Source: Gammaproteobacteria bacterium | Lineage (GTDB): Bacteria; Pseudomonadota; Gammaproteobacteria; Pseudomonadales; Pseudohongiellaceae | Assembly (NCBI GenBank): GCA_030682575.1 | Contig: JAUXNX010000025.1 | Coordinates: 22,400-86,399 of the forward strand | Length of the DNA stretch: 64,000 bases | Reading direction: 5' to 3' | Shown: positions 27,480 to 37,031 of the stretch, piece by piece | How the letters are laid out: the number at the start of each line of letters is the position of its first letter | Position numbering within the stretch: the stretch's first letter is position 1 | The notes under the pieces: model-generated | The model's database searches: none | Told to the model about the DNA's origin: nothing | The model's input: only the letters and a program-made list of their open reading frames with translations | Made by a program: the position numbers and the translations under genes

Positions 27480-28736
27480 CTAGCTGAAGAGATTGATGAA
27501 GAACATTGTCAGGAAATCGATCAAACGCTTGAAGAAACCACCACGCTCTACGGCTTGCATCGCCACCACGTTGCCGTGATACAGAATTTCATCATCCAGA
27601 GTAATGTTGACTGTACCAAGCACCTGGCCCTGAGCCACTGCAGCCGTGATGGTTCCCTCTATACTCAGGCTTGCCTGCAACTCTCCAGCCTTTCCTCGAG
27701 GAATGGTAATGAACACTTCTTCTGTCACACCCACATCCACTGCGTTTTCACGACCCGACCAGACCTTTGCCGAGGTCAGCACTTCATCGCCTCGATAAAG
27801 TTGATGGGTTTCGAAGTAGCGAAATCCGTATGTCATCAGCTTCTGACTTTCTGCCGCACGGGCATCCTCGCTGGCTGTGCCCAGCACAACCGTTATCAGA
27901 CGCATACCATCACGCTCACCGGAAGCAACCAGACAGTAGCCCGCAGCCGTGGTCCACCCTGTCTTCATACCGTCGATGTTGCGATCACGAAACAGCAGGG
28001 TATTGCGGTTGGGTTGTGAAATCCCGTTATAGGTGAACTCACGCTCAGCATATATTCCGTAATGGGCAGGGTGTTCCTGAATGGTGGCACGCGCAAGGAT
28101 TGCAAGATCGCGGGCTGACATGATGTTGTAGTTGTCGTCGGTATCAAGCCCGCTGGAGTTCATGAAGTAACTGTTGGTCATGCCAAGCAATTGGGCATGC
28201 TGATTCATCATGTCGGCAAAAGCGTCTTCACTGCCAGCCAGATGTTCGGCCATGGCGACACTGGCATCGTTACCTGACTGTATGATGATGCCGCGTAGAA
28301 TGTCTTCAACACTCACCTTGCTGTTCAGATCGACAAACATCTTGGAACCCTGGGTACGCCAGGCTTTCTCGCTGATATGCACTTCGTCAGTCAATTTCAT
28401 ATTGCCATTGTCGATCTCAACCTCGGCAATGTAGGCAGTCATGATCTTCGTCAGACTCGCTGGAGGAAGCTGTTCATCAGCATTGTGTTCGACAATTACC
28501 TTGCCAGTCCTGGCATCGATCATGATGTACGCAGTGGCTGCAATTTCCGGGGCCCTCGGAATAATCGCCTGTGCTTGAGATTGCGGTTGCGCCGTAGCAA
28601 GACTCGCAGGCAAGACAGCGACTACGCCTGCAAGAACAACTGCACTACAGGACAGAGCCAGCGAGCGCAGAAGCTCTGCGGGACCGCACCGCCGAGAGTG
28701 CTGCCGTGGAGTGCTGTGAGTTACAGTGGCCGTCAT
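27480..28736 (-). CDS. dacA: D-alanyl-D-alanine carboxypeptidase (PBP5/6 family)
   Basis: This 418-aa exported penicillin-binding protein trims the terminal D-Ala of peptidoglycan pentapeptides. Motifs are S94-L-T-K97, S154-G-N156 and K258-T-G260. The C-terminus ends in an amphipathic membrane anchor (GGFFKRLIDFLTMFFINLFS). ATG at 28736 was chosen because AGGAG lies 6 bases upstream; the frame opens at 28751, but that start would put the ribosome-binding site inside the gene. A long signal sequence (about 20-50) precedes the mature part. Confidence 0.94.
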   Translation of the reverse strand: MTATVTHSTPRQHSRRCGPAELLRSLALSCSAVVLAGVVAVLPASLATAQPQSQAQAIIPRAPEIAATAYIMIDARTGKVIVEHNADEQLPPASLTKIMTAYIAEVEIDNGNMKLTDEVHISEKAWRTQGSKMFVDLNSKVSVEDILRGIIIQSGNDASVAMAEHLAGSEDAFADMMNQHAQLLGMTNSYFMNSSGLDTDDNYNIMSARDLAILARATIQEHPAHYGIYAEREFTYNGISQPNRNTLLFRDRNIDGMKTGWTTAAGYCLVASGERDGMRLITVVLGTASEDARAAESQKLMTYGFRYFETHQLYRGDEVLTSAKVWSGRENAVDVGVTEEVFITIPRGKAGELQASLSIEGTITAAVAQGQVLGTVNITLDDEILYHGNVVAMQAVERGGFFKRLIDFLTMFFINLFS

Positions 28737-28807
28737 GAGATTCTCCTGCATAATTTCTTATCCATTCATAGCTTGGTTTATTGCCTGTTACGTGCCTGAC
28801 CAGCGAG

Positions 28808-29713
28808 TCAATCACGAACAGCGTAAGGTCTACCCAGATCTGCGGCTACCACACTGTTCGTGATCCGCGCCAATTCAGCAGCGTCCGGAATCGGACCCAC
28901 TCGCACACGATGCAGTGACTGCCGCTCTTCATTCTCTACAGACCGGATGAACACCGGCCTTGTTGTCAAGGAGCGCAGCTTTTCCGACAACTGCTCTGCT
29001 GCCCGCAAATCTGAAAAAGCACCCACCTGTAAAAACTGCCCGGCGCCACCAGGGACAGTCGCAGGCATGGGCGCATTCTCCAGTGGAGCTCTCGACACAG
29101 GAGCCGATTGATTTGCCAGAATCGGTGTCGCCGGAGGTACGATCGCCTCTATGTGTACCATGGCCGTGCCCTTGTTGTGGAAACCAAGCATATAGGCTGC
29201 CGCATAGGAAAGGTCGATGACGCGATCGCTGTGGAAGGGGCCGCGATCATTGACGCGAACAATGATGCTGCGGTTATTTTCCAGATTGGTGACGCGCAGG
29301 AAACCAGGAATCGGCATGCTCTTGTGCGCGGCTGACAGTTGAAACATGTCATATGTCTCGCCGTTGGATGTCTTGTGTCCGTGAAATTTTTCGCCGTACC
29401 ATGACGCAAAACCACGTTCGTTATACCCCTCTTCCGAGCGCATCACCTGATAGGTTCTGCCGTTGACTGTGTAAGGGCTACGGTTGCCGGCACTGGTGCG
29501 ACGGACCGGCGCCGGAACGACTTCACGTATCTGCCTGACATCCAATTCTCCGGCAGGGCCACGATCCTGTTGAATACTGTAACGGCTGGCCTGATAGGCG
29601 TCCGATGCCGACATTGTGGGCGTCTGTGTGGGAGGAGGAGAACTGGCACAAGCGGAGAGCAATACCACGACGGTAACAACGATGACGGTCCTGAGCATGC
29701 GTAATTCAAACAT
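28808..29713 (-). CDS. rlpA: Septal/peptidoglycan lipoprotein RlpA
   Basis: This 301-aa lipoprotein has the lipobox L-S-A-C (cysteine about 22), a double-psi beta-barrel domain (about 95-190; GFASWYGEKFHGHKTSNGETYDM split over two strands, then VNDRGPF) and a C-terminal SPOR domain (about 223-300) that binds denuded glycan strands. In Pseudomonas, RlpA is a lytic transglycosylase active on septal peptidoglycan. It lies between rodA and dacA, as in pseudomonads; mltB, often between rodA and rlpA, is missing here. Confidence 0.93.
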   Translation of the reverse strand: MFELRMLRTVIVVTVVVLLSACASSPPPTQTPTMSASDAYQASRYSIQQDRGPAGELDVRQIREVVPAPVRRTSAGNRSPYTVNGRTYQVMRSEEGYNERGFASWYGEKFHGHKTSNGETYDMFQLSAAHKSMPIPGFLRVTNLENNRSIIVRVNDRGPFHSDRVIDLSYAAAYMLGFHNKGTAMVHIEAIVPPATPILANQSAPVSRAPLENAPMPATVPGGAGQFLQVGAFSDLRAAEQLSEKLRSLTTRPVFIRSVENEERQSLHRVRVGPIPDAAELARITNSVVAADLGRPYAVRD

Positions 29714-29775
29714 CCCCTGGTTCTCTCCTGTCCGTAATGAATTGGCTGTAATGTTTCAGCATTATAATCAATATG

Positions 29776-30927
29776 TTATCTCGGTAACACCCGTTTGTGG
29801 TTTTGAATTGACATCAAAATGCCAAATCCGATCATCAGGGTCACAATCGACGTGCCGCCCTTGCTCACAAGCGGTAGCGGCAGACCCACTACGGGCATCA
29901 GTCCAGACACCATTGCCATGTTCACAAAGGCATAGAAGAAAAAGGTCAGAATGATACCGCCGGCCAGCAAACGACCGAACATATCCTGAGCCGTAAATGC
30001 GATGTAGAAGCCCCGTGCCAACACGGCCATGTACAGTCCGACGAGCAATAGGACCCCCATCAAACCGAACTCTTCCGCAAGCACGGCCAGTATGAAGTCG
30101 GTATTGCTCTCAGGAATGAAGTCCAACTGCGACTGCGCTCCATTGAGCCAGCCCTTGCCCTGCAACCCGCCAGACCCTATGGCAATCTGCGACTGAATGA
30201 TGTTGTATCCGGCGCCTGTTGGATCGCGATAGGGATCAAAGAAGGTCAGGATACGATTCTTCTGATGCGTCTGTGCCACGAAAATCCACCATGCAGGGGA
30301 TGCCATGGCAAGTAGAAAAACCCCGAAAAAAACCAGACGCCAGCTCACGCCAGCCAGCAAAATCACGAACACTCCGGACATGATGACCATCAGGGCAGTA
30401 CCCATGTCATTCTGGAGGAGAATCAAAGCCGCAGGGATAGCGATAATGATGCCACAGACCAGCAGGTCCAGGAATTTCGGAGGCAATGAACGAGTTGACA
30501 GATACCACGCCAGCAGCATGGGCACGAGAAATTTCTCGAATTCCGATGGTTGGAAGCTGGGTAGTCCAGGCAAATTCAGCCACGCCTTTGCTCCGTTGAT
30601 CTGCACACCAATTGCCAGGACCACTCCAAGCAGCATCAGCCCTCCCACGAACATCATGATGGCGCCACGCCGGAAGAAGTTCACGTCAATCTGGGCAATC
30701 GCAGCCATCACAATGAAGCCGACCACGATGGCACCAGCCTGACGCTGCACATCAGCCACATTCTCACCGCTGGCGCTGAACAGCACCATCAGCCCGAAGC
30801 CTGCAAGGCACAGGAGCGAAAGCATAAGGGGAGGATCAATTCGCAGGGACTGCCAGATATCGCCTTTTCGACTGGGGAGGCGGTAGAAAGCATCACCTAG
30901 CGGGCGACTGGCAATACGACTGGTCAT
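29776..30927 (-). CDS. rodA: Peptidoglycan glycosyltransferase RodA (MrdB)
   Basis: This 383-aa SEDS-family polymerase has about 10 transmembrane helices. Conserved SEDS features include KAWLNLPGLPSFQPSEFEKF, the NTDFILAVLAEEFGL segment after GSGGLQGKGW, and the terminal GLPLPLVSKGGTSIV. It polymerises glycan strands for cell-wall elongation together with PBP2, which is encoded immediately upstream with a 14-base gap. It suggests a rod-shaped cell. Confidence 0.95.
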   Translation of the reverse strand: MTSRIASRPLGDAFYRLPSRKGDIWQSLRIDPPLMLSLLCLAGFGLMVLFSASGENVADVQRQAGAIVVGFIVMAAIAQIDVNFFRRGAIMMFVGGLMLLGVVLAIGVQINGAKAWLNLPGLPSFQPSEFEKFLVPMLLAWYLSTRSLPPKFLDLLVCGIIIAIPAALILLQNDMGTALMVIMSGVFVILLAGVSWRLVFFGVFLLAMASPAWWIFVAQTHQKNRILTFFDPYRDPTGAGYNIIQSQIAIGSGGLQGKGWLNGAQSQLDFIPESNTDFILAVLAEEFGLMGVLLLVGLYMAVLARGFYIAFTAQDMFGRLLAGGIILTFFFYAFVNMAMVSGLMPVVGLPLPLVSKGGTSIVTLMIGFGILMSIQNHKRVLPR

Positions 30928-30941
30928 ATTTTCCTTCGCTA

Positions 30942-32900
30942 TCAGTGATTGTGCGAGGGTGTCACGGCAGACACCTCGTTGTAGGTCTCCTGTTCCGGCA
31001 ACAGATAGGCATCAAGTACCTCTCTGGCAACCGGAAAGGCAACCGAGCCACCTCCACCGCCGTTCTCTACGAACACCGCGACAGCGATTCGGGATTTTTC
31101 GGATGCATCGAAAGCAATGAACATTGCGTGTGTGCGGAACGCCTCCGGCACTTCGGAGTTATCGCGATTACCCGCACTATCAACCTGAAACTGCACAACC
31201 TGAGCAGTTCCGGACTTGCCACCCATTGGATAGAGCAACGGCTCCCCACTGTCTCTGAGTACTGGATATGCCGAGCCTTCGTGACGTCGGTGCTCGCGAT
31301 CATAGGGCTTGTTGATGACATCGACCATGGAGCTGCGAACCAGAGCAACCTGCTCGGGAGATGGCAACAGTTGTTTCGCTGCCGCCGTATCCTCGAATAT
31401 GACATCCGTCACTTCACCATCGTTGCCGATCGTGCCACGCAGCATTCGCGGCTGCCTGATGATGCCGTTATTGGCGATGGCGGCAGCAGCAGCAGCCATC
31501 TGTAATGTGGTGGCCTGGAAGATGCCGTTACCGATCCCTTCATAAGGTGTCTCTCCGGCGTACCAGACCTCGCCGCGATTCTCCATCTTCCAGGCCTGCG
31601 AGGGCACAATCCCACGGCTGGCTTCGGGGATGTCGATCGCGGCATTCGTCCCGAAACCGAAGGTCAGGAGATAGTCGTGAATCTTGTCGATGCCAAGATC
31701 CACAGCCAGCTGATAGAAGTATGTATTGCAGGATTGATAGATTGCCCTGCGCAGATCAATCGGCCCATGACCGCTCTTGTCGACCCACCACGTCCAGTCG
31801 TAGTAAGGACGTGTACGACCTGGCAAGCGGTAATAGCCAGGATCATTGACTACAGTCTCTGGCGTGATCGTGCCATGGTAGAGACCTGCCAGGCCGATGA
31901 AAGGCTTGATGGTGGAGCCCGGAATGCGCGATGCAATGGCTCGATTGAATAGTGGCGTATGTCCAGACCGATTCAAGTCAGCCAACTGAGTGCGGCTGAT
32001 GCCAGTGACAAACAAATTGGGGTCGTAACCCGGCTTGCTGACCATTGCCAGTACTCCGCCGGTTGCCGGATCTATGGCCACCACGGCGCCACGCCTGTCG
32101 CCCAAGGCACGCTCCGCAGCCGCCTGCAAGCGACTGTCCATATGTAGCACAATGTCCCGCCCCGGTACGGGATCTGTACGGTCCAGTACGCGCATCACCT
32201 GACCACGGTTGTTTTTCTCCACCGTCTCATAACCTACCTGGCCGTGCAGAAGGTCTTCATAGGTCTTTTCGATTCCGGTCTTGCCGATCTGATGGGAACC
32301 ACGATAGTTCGCTATCTGTTCCGGCGACATTGCCTCCAACTCTTCCCTGTTGATCTCAGACACATAGCCCAGCGCATGGGCCGCAACTTCGCGGAAGGGA
32401 TAATGCCGCACCAACTGTGCCTCTACTGCGAATCCCGGCAACAGGTGTTGATTCACAGCGATACTGGCGATCTCTTCCTCACTCAGTTGATAGCGCAAGG
32501 GTATTGAGGTATGCGGTACAGCACGACGACTCTGACGCACACGATACTGCTCAATATCGTCATCACTGAGCTTGATCGCGGAACGCAGAAGGTCGAGAGA
32601 AACATCAAGATTGGTGGCGGTTTCACGTACTACGGTGAGGTTGAAGATTGGACGGTTGTCCGCAAGCAGGACACCATTGCGGTCATAGATAAGCCCACGG
32701 TTGGGGGAAACGTATTGGGAATGCAGGCGATTGCCGTCTGAACGGGCAGAGAAATAGTCGTGGCGGTAAACCTGCAGATACACCATCCAGGCGACCAGAG
32801 CACTGACAAGCAGAAAGATGAAGACTCCTGCGACAACCATGCGCCTGTTGAAAATCAGTATCTCTCTTTCGTGATCATTCAGCTTGAACTTTTCTGCCAT
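30942..32900 (-). CDS. mrdA: Peptidoglycan D,D-transpeptidase PBP2 (MrdA)
   Basis: This 652-aa class B penicillin-binding protein has one transmembrane helix (about 22-44), a pedestal domain, and a transpeptidase domain. The active site is S329-T-I-K332 (E. coli PBP2 uses S330), followed by S-C-N in YQSCNTYFYQLA and K-S-G-T in GGKSGTAQ. AAGGATAT precedes the ATG. It crosslinks new glycan strands made by RodA during elongation. Confidence 0.96.
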   Translation of the reverse strand: MAEKFKLNDHEREILIFNRRMVVAGVFIFLLVSALVAWMVYLQVYRHDYFSARSDGNRLHSQYVSPNRGLIYDRNGVLLADNRPIFNLTVVRETATNLDVSLDLLRSAIKLSDDDIEQYRVRQSRRAVPHTSIPLRYQLSEEEIASIAVNQHLLPGFAVEAQLVRHYPFREVAAHALGYVSEINREELEAMSPEQIANYRGSHQIGKTGIEKTYEDLLHGQVGYETVEKNNRGQVMRVLDRTDPVPGRDIVLHMDSRLQAAAERALGDRRGAVVAIDPATGGVLAMVSKPGYDPNLFVTGISRTQLADLNRSGHTPLFNRAIASRIPGSTIKPFIGLAGLYHGTITPETVVNDPGYYRLPGRTRPYYDWTWWVDKSGHGPIDLRRAIYQSCNTYFYQLAVDLGIDKIHDYLLTFGFGTNAAIDIPEASRGIVPSQAWKMENRGEVWYAGETPYEGIGNGIFQATTLQMAAAAAAIANNGIIRQPRMLRGTIGNDGEVTDVIFEDTAAAKQLLPSPEQVALVRSSMVDVINKPYDREHRRHEGSAYPVLRDSGEPLLYPMGGKSGTAQVVQFQVDSAGNRDNSEVPEAFRTHAMFIAFDASEKSRIAVAVFVENGGGGGSVAFPVAREVLDAYLLPEQETYNEVSAVTPSHNH

Positions 32901-33009
32901 ATATCCTTCTGCACGTCTTCTGTTAGCTGATGAGTTCAGAGTAAGACAAACTTTTTCCGGTTTAGTTTAACGAATCTGTATATTTCTCAGCAATATCAAA
33001 AAGCTGCAT

Positions 33010-33480
33010 TCATGCTCGGTGATATGGATGAGCATTCAGAACGCTCCAGATCCTGTATATCTGTTCAGCAACGACGATTCTGACCAGCGGATGCGGAAGT
33101 GTCAGGGCCGACAGCGACCATTGTTCGTCGGCCCTCTTCAGGCAGGCGTCCCCAAGACCATCAGGTCCGCCTGCCAATAACACCATGTTCCGCCCTTCCA
33201 TCCTGATCGCATCGACGCGTCGGGCCATCGCCTCTGTGCTCAATGTGCGCCCTTCCACTTCCAGTGCTATCACATGATCTGTCGGCTTGATTTTTGCCAA
33301 GAGCGCCTCGCTTTCTTTGCGAATCGCCTGGTCGATATCCAATCCTTTGCCACGTTTTGCCAGTGGCACCTCAACAAGGCTCAGAGCAAAATCGGCAGGC
33401 AGTCGTTTACTGTATTCCGCCACCCCTTCCTCTACCCAGGACGGCATGCGTGTGCCAACCGAGACGAGACTAATCTTCAT
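33010..33480 (-). CDS. rlmH: 23S rRNA (pseudouridine1915-N3)-methyltransferase RlmH
   Basis: This 156-aa SPOUT-fold enzyme methylates pseudouridine 1915 in helix 69 of 23S rRNA. The knot region is LLAGGPDGLG, and the C-terminus SLSALTLPHPLVRIVVAEQIYRIW ends in YHRA, which is invariant in the family. ATG at 33480 gives the standard MKISLVSVGTRMPSWVEEG start; it overlaps the end of rsfS by 11 bases. Together with rsfS it forms a ribosome-function pair. Confidence 0.96.
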   Translation of the reverse strand: MKISLVSVGTRMPSWVEEGVAEYSKRLPADFALSLVEVPLAKRGKGLDIDQAIRKESEALLAKIKPTDHVIALEVEGRTLSTEAMARRVDAIRMEGRNMVLLAGGPDGLGDACLKRADEQWSLSALTLPHPLVRIVVAEQIYRIWSVLNAHPYHRA

Positions 33481-33844
33481 CCCTGGCCTGGCGCACATTC
33501 CTGGATTCGTCGCTGGCAATGGAATCGAAATTCCACAAATCTTCGAGACTGTACAGTGCCCGCGTCCTGGCCAGCATGACATGCACAATGACTGGCCCCA
33601 GATCAACCAGAATCCATTCGGCCTGCAAACGTCCTTCTTCACCCACCACGCGCTCTCCCGCAGCCTTGAACTGCTTGATCACTTCGTCGGCGAGTGAGCG
33701 AAGATGCGTTGTGGAAGTGCCGGTGACGATGACCATATAGTCTGTGATCTGTGTCAGCTTTTGAACATTCAGGCAGACGATGTCCTGCCCCTTGACCTCT
33801 TCGAGTGCGTGTACTGCAAGTTGCGATAACTGAGTTGTATTCAA
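33470..33844 (-). CDS. rsfS: Ribosomal silencing factor RsfS
   Basis: This 124-aa protein binds L14 on the 50S subunit and blocks subunit joining when nutrients are short. The conserved core DIVCLNVQKLTQITDYMVIVTGTS and WILVDLGPVIVHVM are clear. The start is TTG at 33844, with AAGGA about 10 bases upstream. The extra C-terminal 15 residues (DSIASDESRNVRQARDED) are acidic. It overlaps rlmH by 11 bases. Confidence 0.94.
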   Translation of the reverse strand: MNTTQLSQLAVHALEEVKGQDIVCLNVQKLTQITDYMVIVTGTSTTHLRSLADEVIKQFKAAGERVVGEEGRLQAEWILVDLGPVIVHVMLARTRALYSLEDLWNFDSIASDESRNVRQARDED

Positions 33845-33902
33845 ACTGTCCTGATCCTTTCTCTCGTGTCACATACAGGCGACATGCCTGTGCGGGGTTG
33901 CC

Positions 33903-33921
33903 AGGTCGCGTTGGGCGACCT
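33903..33921. repeat. Perfect hairpin between nadD and rsfS
   Basis: AGGTCGC and GCGACCT pair around GTTGG, in the 91-base gap between nadD and rsfS. It may act as an attenuator or as an RNA processing or stability element for the minus-strand operon. On the minus strand no T-run follows, so full termination is unlikely. Confidence 0.4.
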
Positions 33922-33935
33922 TTCAATTCTGTGTT

Positions 33936-34577
33936 CTATCCAACTGCACGGTACAAGCCGTGTACTTTTATATAGCCAGCTACTGCGTCCGGCAGGAGCG
34001 TGTCGATTGCGTCATGTGACTCCAGTTTTTCCCGCACCAGCGTCGACGATATTTCCAACTGCAGATTGGAAAGCATGATGAGCTTACCCTTCCGTGCTGC
34101 AAACAGTTGTTCTGCACAAGCCACCTGGCGCCCTTGCAGTTCACTCGCACACGCATCGGGAATCTCGTTCAGCACACCGGGCCTGCTGACGACTGCGATA
34201 TGGGCAAGCTGCGGAATCTGCTGCCAGCAATGCCACCCTGCCAGTCCCCGAAACGCATCTGCTCCCATCACCAGCACTAACGAATCCTGCGAAAATTCTC
34301 TGCGAAGTGCTTCCAGTGTATCGACGGTGTAGGACACGCCGAACCGGAAACACTCGCGTTCATCTATCAGCAGTCTTCGGTCATACTCAGTCGCCAATCG
34401 CAACATCGCCACTCGGTCCTGTGCTGACGCCGCAGCAGGTCCACGATGACTCGGCAGATGACATGGCACCATGCGTAATTCATCGAGATCAAGAACATTC
34501 AGCGCCTCCGTTGCCACTGCGAGGTGCCCTCTGTGCACGGGATCGAACATGCCACCCATCACACCGATTTTGCGCAC
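33936..34577 (-). CDS. nadD: Nicotinate-nucleotide adenylyltransferase
   Basis: NadD makes deamido-NAD from nicotinate mononucleotide and ATP. This 213-aa protein has the nucleotidyltransferase motif GGMFDPVHRGHL near the N-terminus and the ISSTLVREKL motif near the C-terminus. GTG at 34577 was chosen because GGGAG stands 5 bases upstream; an in-frame GTG at 34589 is possible. It follows proA by 16 bases, the standard gammaproteobacterial order. Confidence 0.94.
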   Translation of the reverse strand: MRKIGVMGGMFDPVHRGHLAVATEALNVLDLDELRMVPCHLPSHRGPAAASAQDRVAMLRLATEYDRRLLIDERECFRFGVSYTVDTLEALRREFSQDSLVLVMGADAFRGLAGWHCWQQIPQLAHIAVVSRPGVLNEIPDACASELQGRQVACAEQLFAARKGKLIMLSNLQLEISSTLVREKLESHDAIDTLLPDAVAGYIKVHGLYRAVG

Positions 34578-34593
34578 TTGATCTCCCACCAGA

Positions 34594-35904
34594 TCATTGT
34601 CTGATATGACCGTCTCCCAGTACGATGTACTTCTGCGATGTCAAACCTTCGAGCCCCACCGGACCGCGCGCATGCAGTTTGTCGGTGGAAATTCCGATCT
34701 CGGCACCAAGACCATACTCGAAACCATCTGCAAAACGCGTCGAAGCGTTCACCATCACGGAACTGGAATCCACCTCGCGCAGAAAGCGCTGTGCGCGACT
34801 GTAATCTTCAGTGATGATCGACTCTGTGTGAGCAGAGCTGTAGCGGGCAATGTGCGCCATGGCCTCATCCAGATCGGCGACAATCCTGATGGAGAGAACT
34901 GGCGCTAGGTACTCAGTGCCCCAGTCTTCTTCGGTGGCAACACTCACGCCGTCGATCAAGGCGCGCGTCTTTTCGCAACCGCGCAATTCAACACCGGCAG
35001 CTCGATATGCGGCTGCAAGTGCAGGCAGCACTGCCGCAGCCACACCTTCAGCCACCAGCAACGACTCCATCGTGTTACAGGTGCCATAACGTTGAGTCTT
35101 GGCATTCACCGCCACCTTCACTGCCTTGTCGAGATCGGCGCGATCATCGATATAGACATGACAGTTACCATCGAGATGCTTGATGACAGGCACGCGGGCA
35201 TCAGCACTGATACGTTCGATCAAGGATTTGCCTCCACGGGGCACAATCACATCAACAAATTCAGGCATGGTGATGAGCTTGCCTACAGCGGCACGATCTG
35301 TGGTGGCCACCACTTGCACAGCATGTTCGGCGATACCAGCGGCACGCAGACCAATAGCGATACAGTCCGCGATTGCCTGATTGGAGTGCAATGCTTCTGA
35401 ACCACCTCGCAGAATTACCGCGTTCCCGGATTTCAGGCAGAGACTCGCAGCCTCGCAGGTCACATTAGGACGAGATTCGTAAATGATGCCCACGACACCG
35501 AGCGGCACGCGCATCTTGCCAACCTGGATTCCGGAAGGGCGATAGCGCAAATCTGTCACCTCTCCAACGGGATCAGGAAGTTCGGCGACCTGGCGCAAAC
35601 CTTCGATCATGTTGTCGATTCGCGCTGAAGTGAGTTCGAGACGATCAAGCATTGCCGCGTCCAATCCCTTCTGACGACCAGCGGCGAGGTCTTTCTGATT
35701 GGCACTGATCAGTTGTTCACGATGCTGATCGATGACATCAGCAATGGTAAGGAGCGCTGCATTCTTTTGCGCCGTAGTGGCCCGTGCAATATCCCGAGCA
35801 GCCGCACGCGCTTGCCGACCAAGTGTCGTCATGTAACTGTCGATGTCGACTGTCTGGCCTTCTTTCATAGGGTTTGCGATGCGACTTGCTGCGTTCATGG
35901 CCAT
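34594..35904 (-). CDS. proA: Gamma-glutamyl phosphate reductase
   Basis: ProA reduces gamma-glutamyl phosphate to the semialdehyde in proline synthesis. This 436-aa aldehyde-dehydrogenase-fold enzyme shows the catalytic cysteine in [12 protein letters not shown] and the conserved [21 protein letters not shown] and [18 protein letters not shown] segments. ATG at 35904 has AGGA 7 bases upstream; the frame opens at 35994 without a good site. It heads the minus-strand run that continues into nadD. proB is not in the window. Confidence 0.95.
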   Translation of the reverse strand: MAMNAASRIANPMKEGQTVDIDSYMTTLGRQARAAARDIARATTAQKNAALLTIADVIDQHREQLISANQKDLAAGRQKGLDAAMLDRLELTSARIDNMIEGLRQVAELPDPVGEVTDLRYRPSGIQVGKMRVPLGVVGIIYESRPNVTCEAASLCLKSGNAVILRGGSEALHSNQAIADCIAIGLRAAGIAEHAVQVVATTDRAAVGKLITMPEFVDVIVPRGGKSLIERISADARVPVIKHLDGNCHVYIDDRADLDKAVKVAVNAKTQRYGTCNTMESLLVAEGVAAAVLPALAAAYRAAGVELRGCEKTRALIDGVSVATEEDWGTEYLAPVLSIRIVADLDEAMAHIARYSSAHTESIITEDYSRAQRFLREVDSSSVMVNASTRFADGFEYGLGAEIGISTDKLHARGPVGLEGLTSQKYIVLGDGHIRQ

Positions 35905-36012
35905 AGCCCGATCCTGTTCCCCGATCCTGGGGCGCGCCTGTTCGTCAGGCCTGAAAAATGGGGCATTATAGCCCCGCGAAGGGGGCGCAGACAAAAAATT
36001 GCGGATATGTCA

Positions 36013-36984
36013 TCAAATATCGTTTTGCAGGCTCATTTCTGCAGGGTAGGGCCGCATGTACCAGGATTCTCGAATGTAGTCATTCGGGTGCTTGCGGAAG
36101 TGGTGATTGAGCAACGTGATGGGAACTATCAGCGGCACCTGACCCCGCAAGAACTGGGCAATCGCCTCGCTCAACTCGGCCTTGTCGTCAGCATCCAGAT
36201 GTTGTTTCAGATAACCTTGAATATGCTGCAACACATTGACATGATTGCCTTTTGTTGCTCGAACCTTGAGTGCCGACATCAGCTCGCCGATATAGCGCTC
36301 ACAGACTTCTGCAAGATTCCTGCGGTTAGCCCCGGCCACCAGTGGGCCCAGAGCACGATAGGTCTTCTGACAGTGACTCATCAGGATCAGTTTGTGTCGG
36401 GCATGGAAGTTCACCAATGCCGACACCGTCATACGCGGTTGTAGTGCCGCCTTCCACCGCGCCATCACATAGACGCGCTGAATGAAATTTTCCCGCAAAA
36501 CCGGATCTCCCAGGCGCCCCTCCTCCTCTACAGGCAGATTAGGAAAGTTTTTCATCAGCGTAGCCGCATAGATACCGACACCATCACGGCGGGGATAACT
36601 GCCTTCATAGACCTTCACACGCTCCATGCCACAGCTGGGCGACGATTTCTTGAGAATGTAGCCGCATAACTCGCTATGCCAGTGTTGCTGTTCATCGGCA
36701 CAGTCGGTCAGTGCCGTTGTGTAATCCAGAGCCGCATCGACAGTGGAGACGCAGTGAATCGAATCGCCACGACTGATCAGCCGTATGGGCCGACGGGGAA
36801 TACCTAGGCCGATCGCAACTTCCGGACAGAAGGAACGAAACTCGAAATAGGCACCCAGCGTCTTTTCGACATAGGAGTCGAGCTGATGTTGCCCGTCGAA
36901 GCGCACCTTTTCCCCAAGCAGACAACTGCTGATGCCCACGGGAATTCTCGGACTTTCCACTACGACGTCAGCCAATTCAGTCAC
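36013..36984 (-). CDS. TudS-like DUF523 protein fused to DUF1722 (YbgA)
   Basis: This 323-aa protein joins an N-terminal DUF523 domain (about 12-155) to a C-terminal DUF1722/YbgA domain (about 195-310). DUF523 includes TudS, known to desulfurate 2-thiouracil with a 4Fe-4S cluster held by three cysteines. The equivalent cysteines here are C21 (SSCLLG), C52 (FCPE) and C117 (SSPSCGM). The role of YbgA is unclear. The frame begins with GTG at 36984; TTG at 36975 has a better-placed AAGG. The thiouracil activity is inferred. Confidence 0.85.
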   Translation of the reverse strand: MTELADVVVESPRIPVGISSCLLGEKVRFDGQHQLDSYVEKTLGAYFEFRSFCPEVAIGLGIPRRPIRLISRGDSIHCVSTVDAALDYTTALTDCADEQQHWHSELCGYILKKSSPSCGMERVKVYEGSYPRRDGVGIYAATLMKNFPNLPVEEEGRLGDPVLRENFIQRVYVMARWKAALQPRMTVSALVNFHARHKLILMSHCQKTYRALGPLVAGANRRNLAEVCERYIGELMSALKVRATKGNHVNVLQHIQGYLKQHLDADDKAELSEAIAQFLRGQVPLIVPITLLNHHFRKHPNDYIRESWYMRPYPAEMSLQNDI

Positions 36985-37031
36985 CTTCTCAATTCATTGC
37001 AGGGAAATTCACGGGGGTCATGCTGCAGGTA

